NCBI GenBank assembly: GCA_029859555.1
Contig: JAOUCV010000114.1
Location: 1-6,991 of the forward strand
Direction: 5' to 3'
Length of the DNA: 6,991 bases
Source of the DNA: Gammaproteobacteria bacterium
GTDB lineage: Bacteria > Pseudomonadota > Gammaproteobacteria > UBA9214
Shown here piece after piece: positions 6,468 through 6,991 of this stretch (its first letter is position 1; every line of letters starts with the position of its first letter). The position numbers and the translations under genes were made by a program. Under the pieces are notes generated by a model. The model was not told where the DNA came from and ran no database searches. It worked only from the letters and a program-made list of their open reading frames with translations.

Positions 6468-6991
6468 GGCAATCCTGCCTGTCTTTCCATCACCCTTCTG
6501 ACCGGCGCATAACTCCGCCGGTGAATCGGCGTCACACCCAGATTCTCCAGCGCCTCGATATGTGCCTTGCTTGGATATCCCTTGTGCCGGGCCAGGCCGT
6601 AGCCGGGATACTGCAGGTCCAGTGACAACATCTCGCGATCACGCGTAACCTTGGCCATTATTGATGCGGCACTGATAGCCGCCACACGACTGTCACCCTT
6701 GACGATTGCCTGTGCCGGGCAAGCAAGTAGCGGACAACGATTACCGTCGATCAGCGCATGTTGCGCCGTCGGCTGCAAGGCCTCCACGGCACGCTGCATT
6801 GCCAGCATGGTTGCCTGCAGGATATTAATGCGGTCAATTTCCCCGACATCAGCAGAAGCAACAGCCCAGGCGAGTGCCTTTTCCTGAATTTCCTCGTACA
6901 GCAGTTCCCGCCGCGCGGCAGTCAAACGCTTTGAATCCTGCAAGCCCTCGATCGGCCTGTATGGATCAAGGATGACCGCACCGGCGACCAC
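6458..6991 (-). CDS. rnhB: ribonuclease HII, C-terminal part (N-terminus beyond right edge)
   Basis: RNase HII cuts the RNA strand of RNA-DNA hybrids and nicks 5' of single ribonucleotides embedded in duplex DNA, starting ribonucleotide excision repair. The visible 177 residues align with E. coli RnhB from the AVILDP strand to the end: [19 protein letters not shown] (17-35), [17 protein letters not shown] (56-72), IDGNRCP (81-87), [22 protein letters not shown] (97-118, with key acidic residues at 82 and 100, 18 apart as in the family), [15 protein letters not shown] (130-144) and the C-terminal HRRSYAPV (157-164). The first two residues of the DEDD active site (the DEVGRG motif) lie beyond the edge, so the window does not contain the start; the GTG at 6989-6991 is an internal valine. 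The TAG stop at 6458-6460 lies inside the GGDEF gene. rnhB normally directly precedes dnaE in this class. Confidence 0.97.
   Translation of the reverse strand: MVAGAVILDPYRPIEGLQDSKRLTAARRELLYEEIQEKALAWAVASADVGEIDRINILQATMLAMQRAVEALQPTAQHALIDGNRCPLLACPAQAIVKGDSRVAAISAASIMAKVTRDREMLSLDLQYPGYGLARHKGYPSKAHIEALENLGVTPIHRRSYAPVRRVMERQAGLPQA
6467..6480 (+). terminator. short hairpin after the GGDEF stop codon
   Basis: AGGCA (6467-6471) pairs perfectly with TGCCT (6476-6480) around the 4-base loop ATCC, starting at the last base of the TGA stop and followed by GTCTTTCC. The 5-bp stem and broken T tract make it a weak terminator candidate. It lies inside the 3' coding part of rnhB, so it may simply be codon sequence. 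No alternative terminator for the plus-strand gene is visible nearby. Confidence 0.25.

Overview
The window looks like a chromosomal segment of a gammaproteobacterium. The proteins it encodes track the Escherichia coli forms closely along their length (AccA, the catalytic core of DnaE, RNase HII). The minus-strand order rnhB, dnaE, accA, tilS is the tail of the conserved lpxA-lpxB-rnhB-dnaE-accA-tilS cluster of that class. The genus cannot be named from the sequence alone. No tRNA, rRNA, CRISPR array or insertion sequence was seen.

Layout. Positions 1-408 (minus) hold the N-terminal 136 residues of tilS, the tRNA-Ile lysidine synthetase, running off the left edge. Positions 520-1479 (minus) hold a full accA, the acetyl-CoA carboxylase carboxyltransferase alpha subunit. 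Positions 1570-5091 (minus) hold a full dnaE, the replicative DNA polymerase III alpha subunit. Positions 5092-5378 are a divergent intergenic region with an AT-rich core, a 17-bp palindrome, two GC-rich hairpins and a pair of direct repeats. Positions 5379-6467 (plus) encode a six-helix membrane protein with a GGDEF nucleotide cyclase domain. Positions 6458-6991 (minus) hold the C-terminal part of rnhB, RNase HII, running off the right edge. The GGDEF gene and rnhB overlap tail to tail by 10 bp.

How the genes fit together. tilS, accA, dnaE and rnhB are housekeeping genes for tRNA decoding, fatty acid synthesis, replication and ribonucleotide removal, and probably form a minus-strand transcription unit or units. 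The GGDEF gene is the accessory element: it sits in opposite orientation between rnhB and dnaE, which are neighbours in the usual arrangement, so dnaE probably has to be transcribed from its own promoter here.

Most interesting point. The GGDEF protein keeps the catalytic GGDEF loop, the RxxD inhibitory site and the Asn that contacts guanine. The second base-recognising residue (Asp344 in PleD) is replaced by Ser245. A Ser at this position is the known mark of the rare 'Hypr' GGDEF enzymes (Geobacter GSU1658/GacA, Bdellovibrio Bd0367) that make 3',3'-cyclic GMP-AMP. This protein is therefore a candidate cGAMP or mixed cyclic dinucleotide synthase fused to a membrane sensor of unrecognised type. 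That is an inference from one residue and needs biochemical proof.
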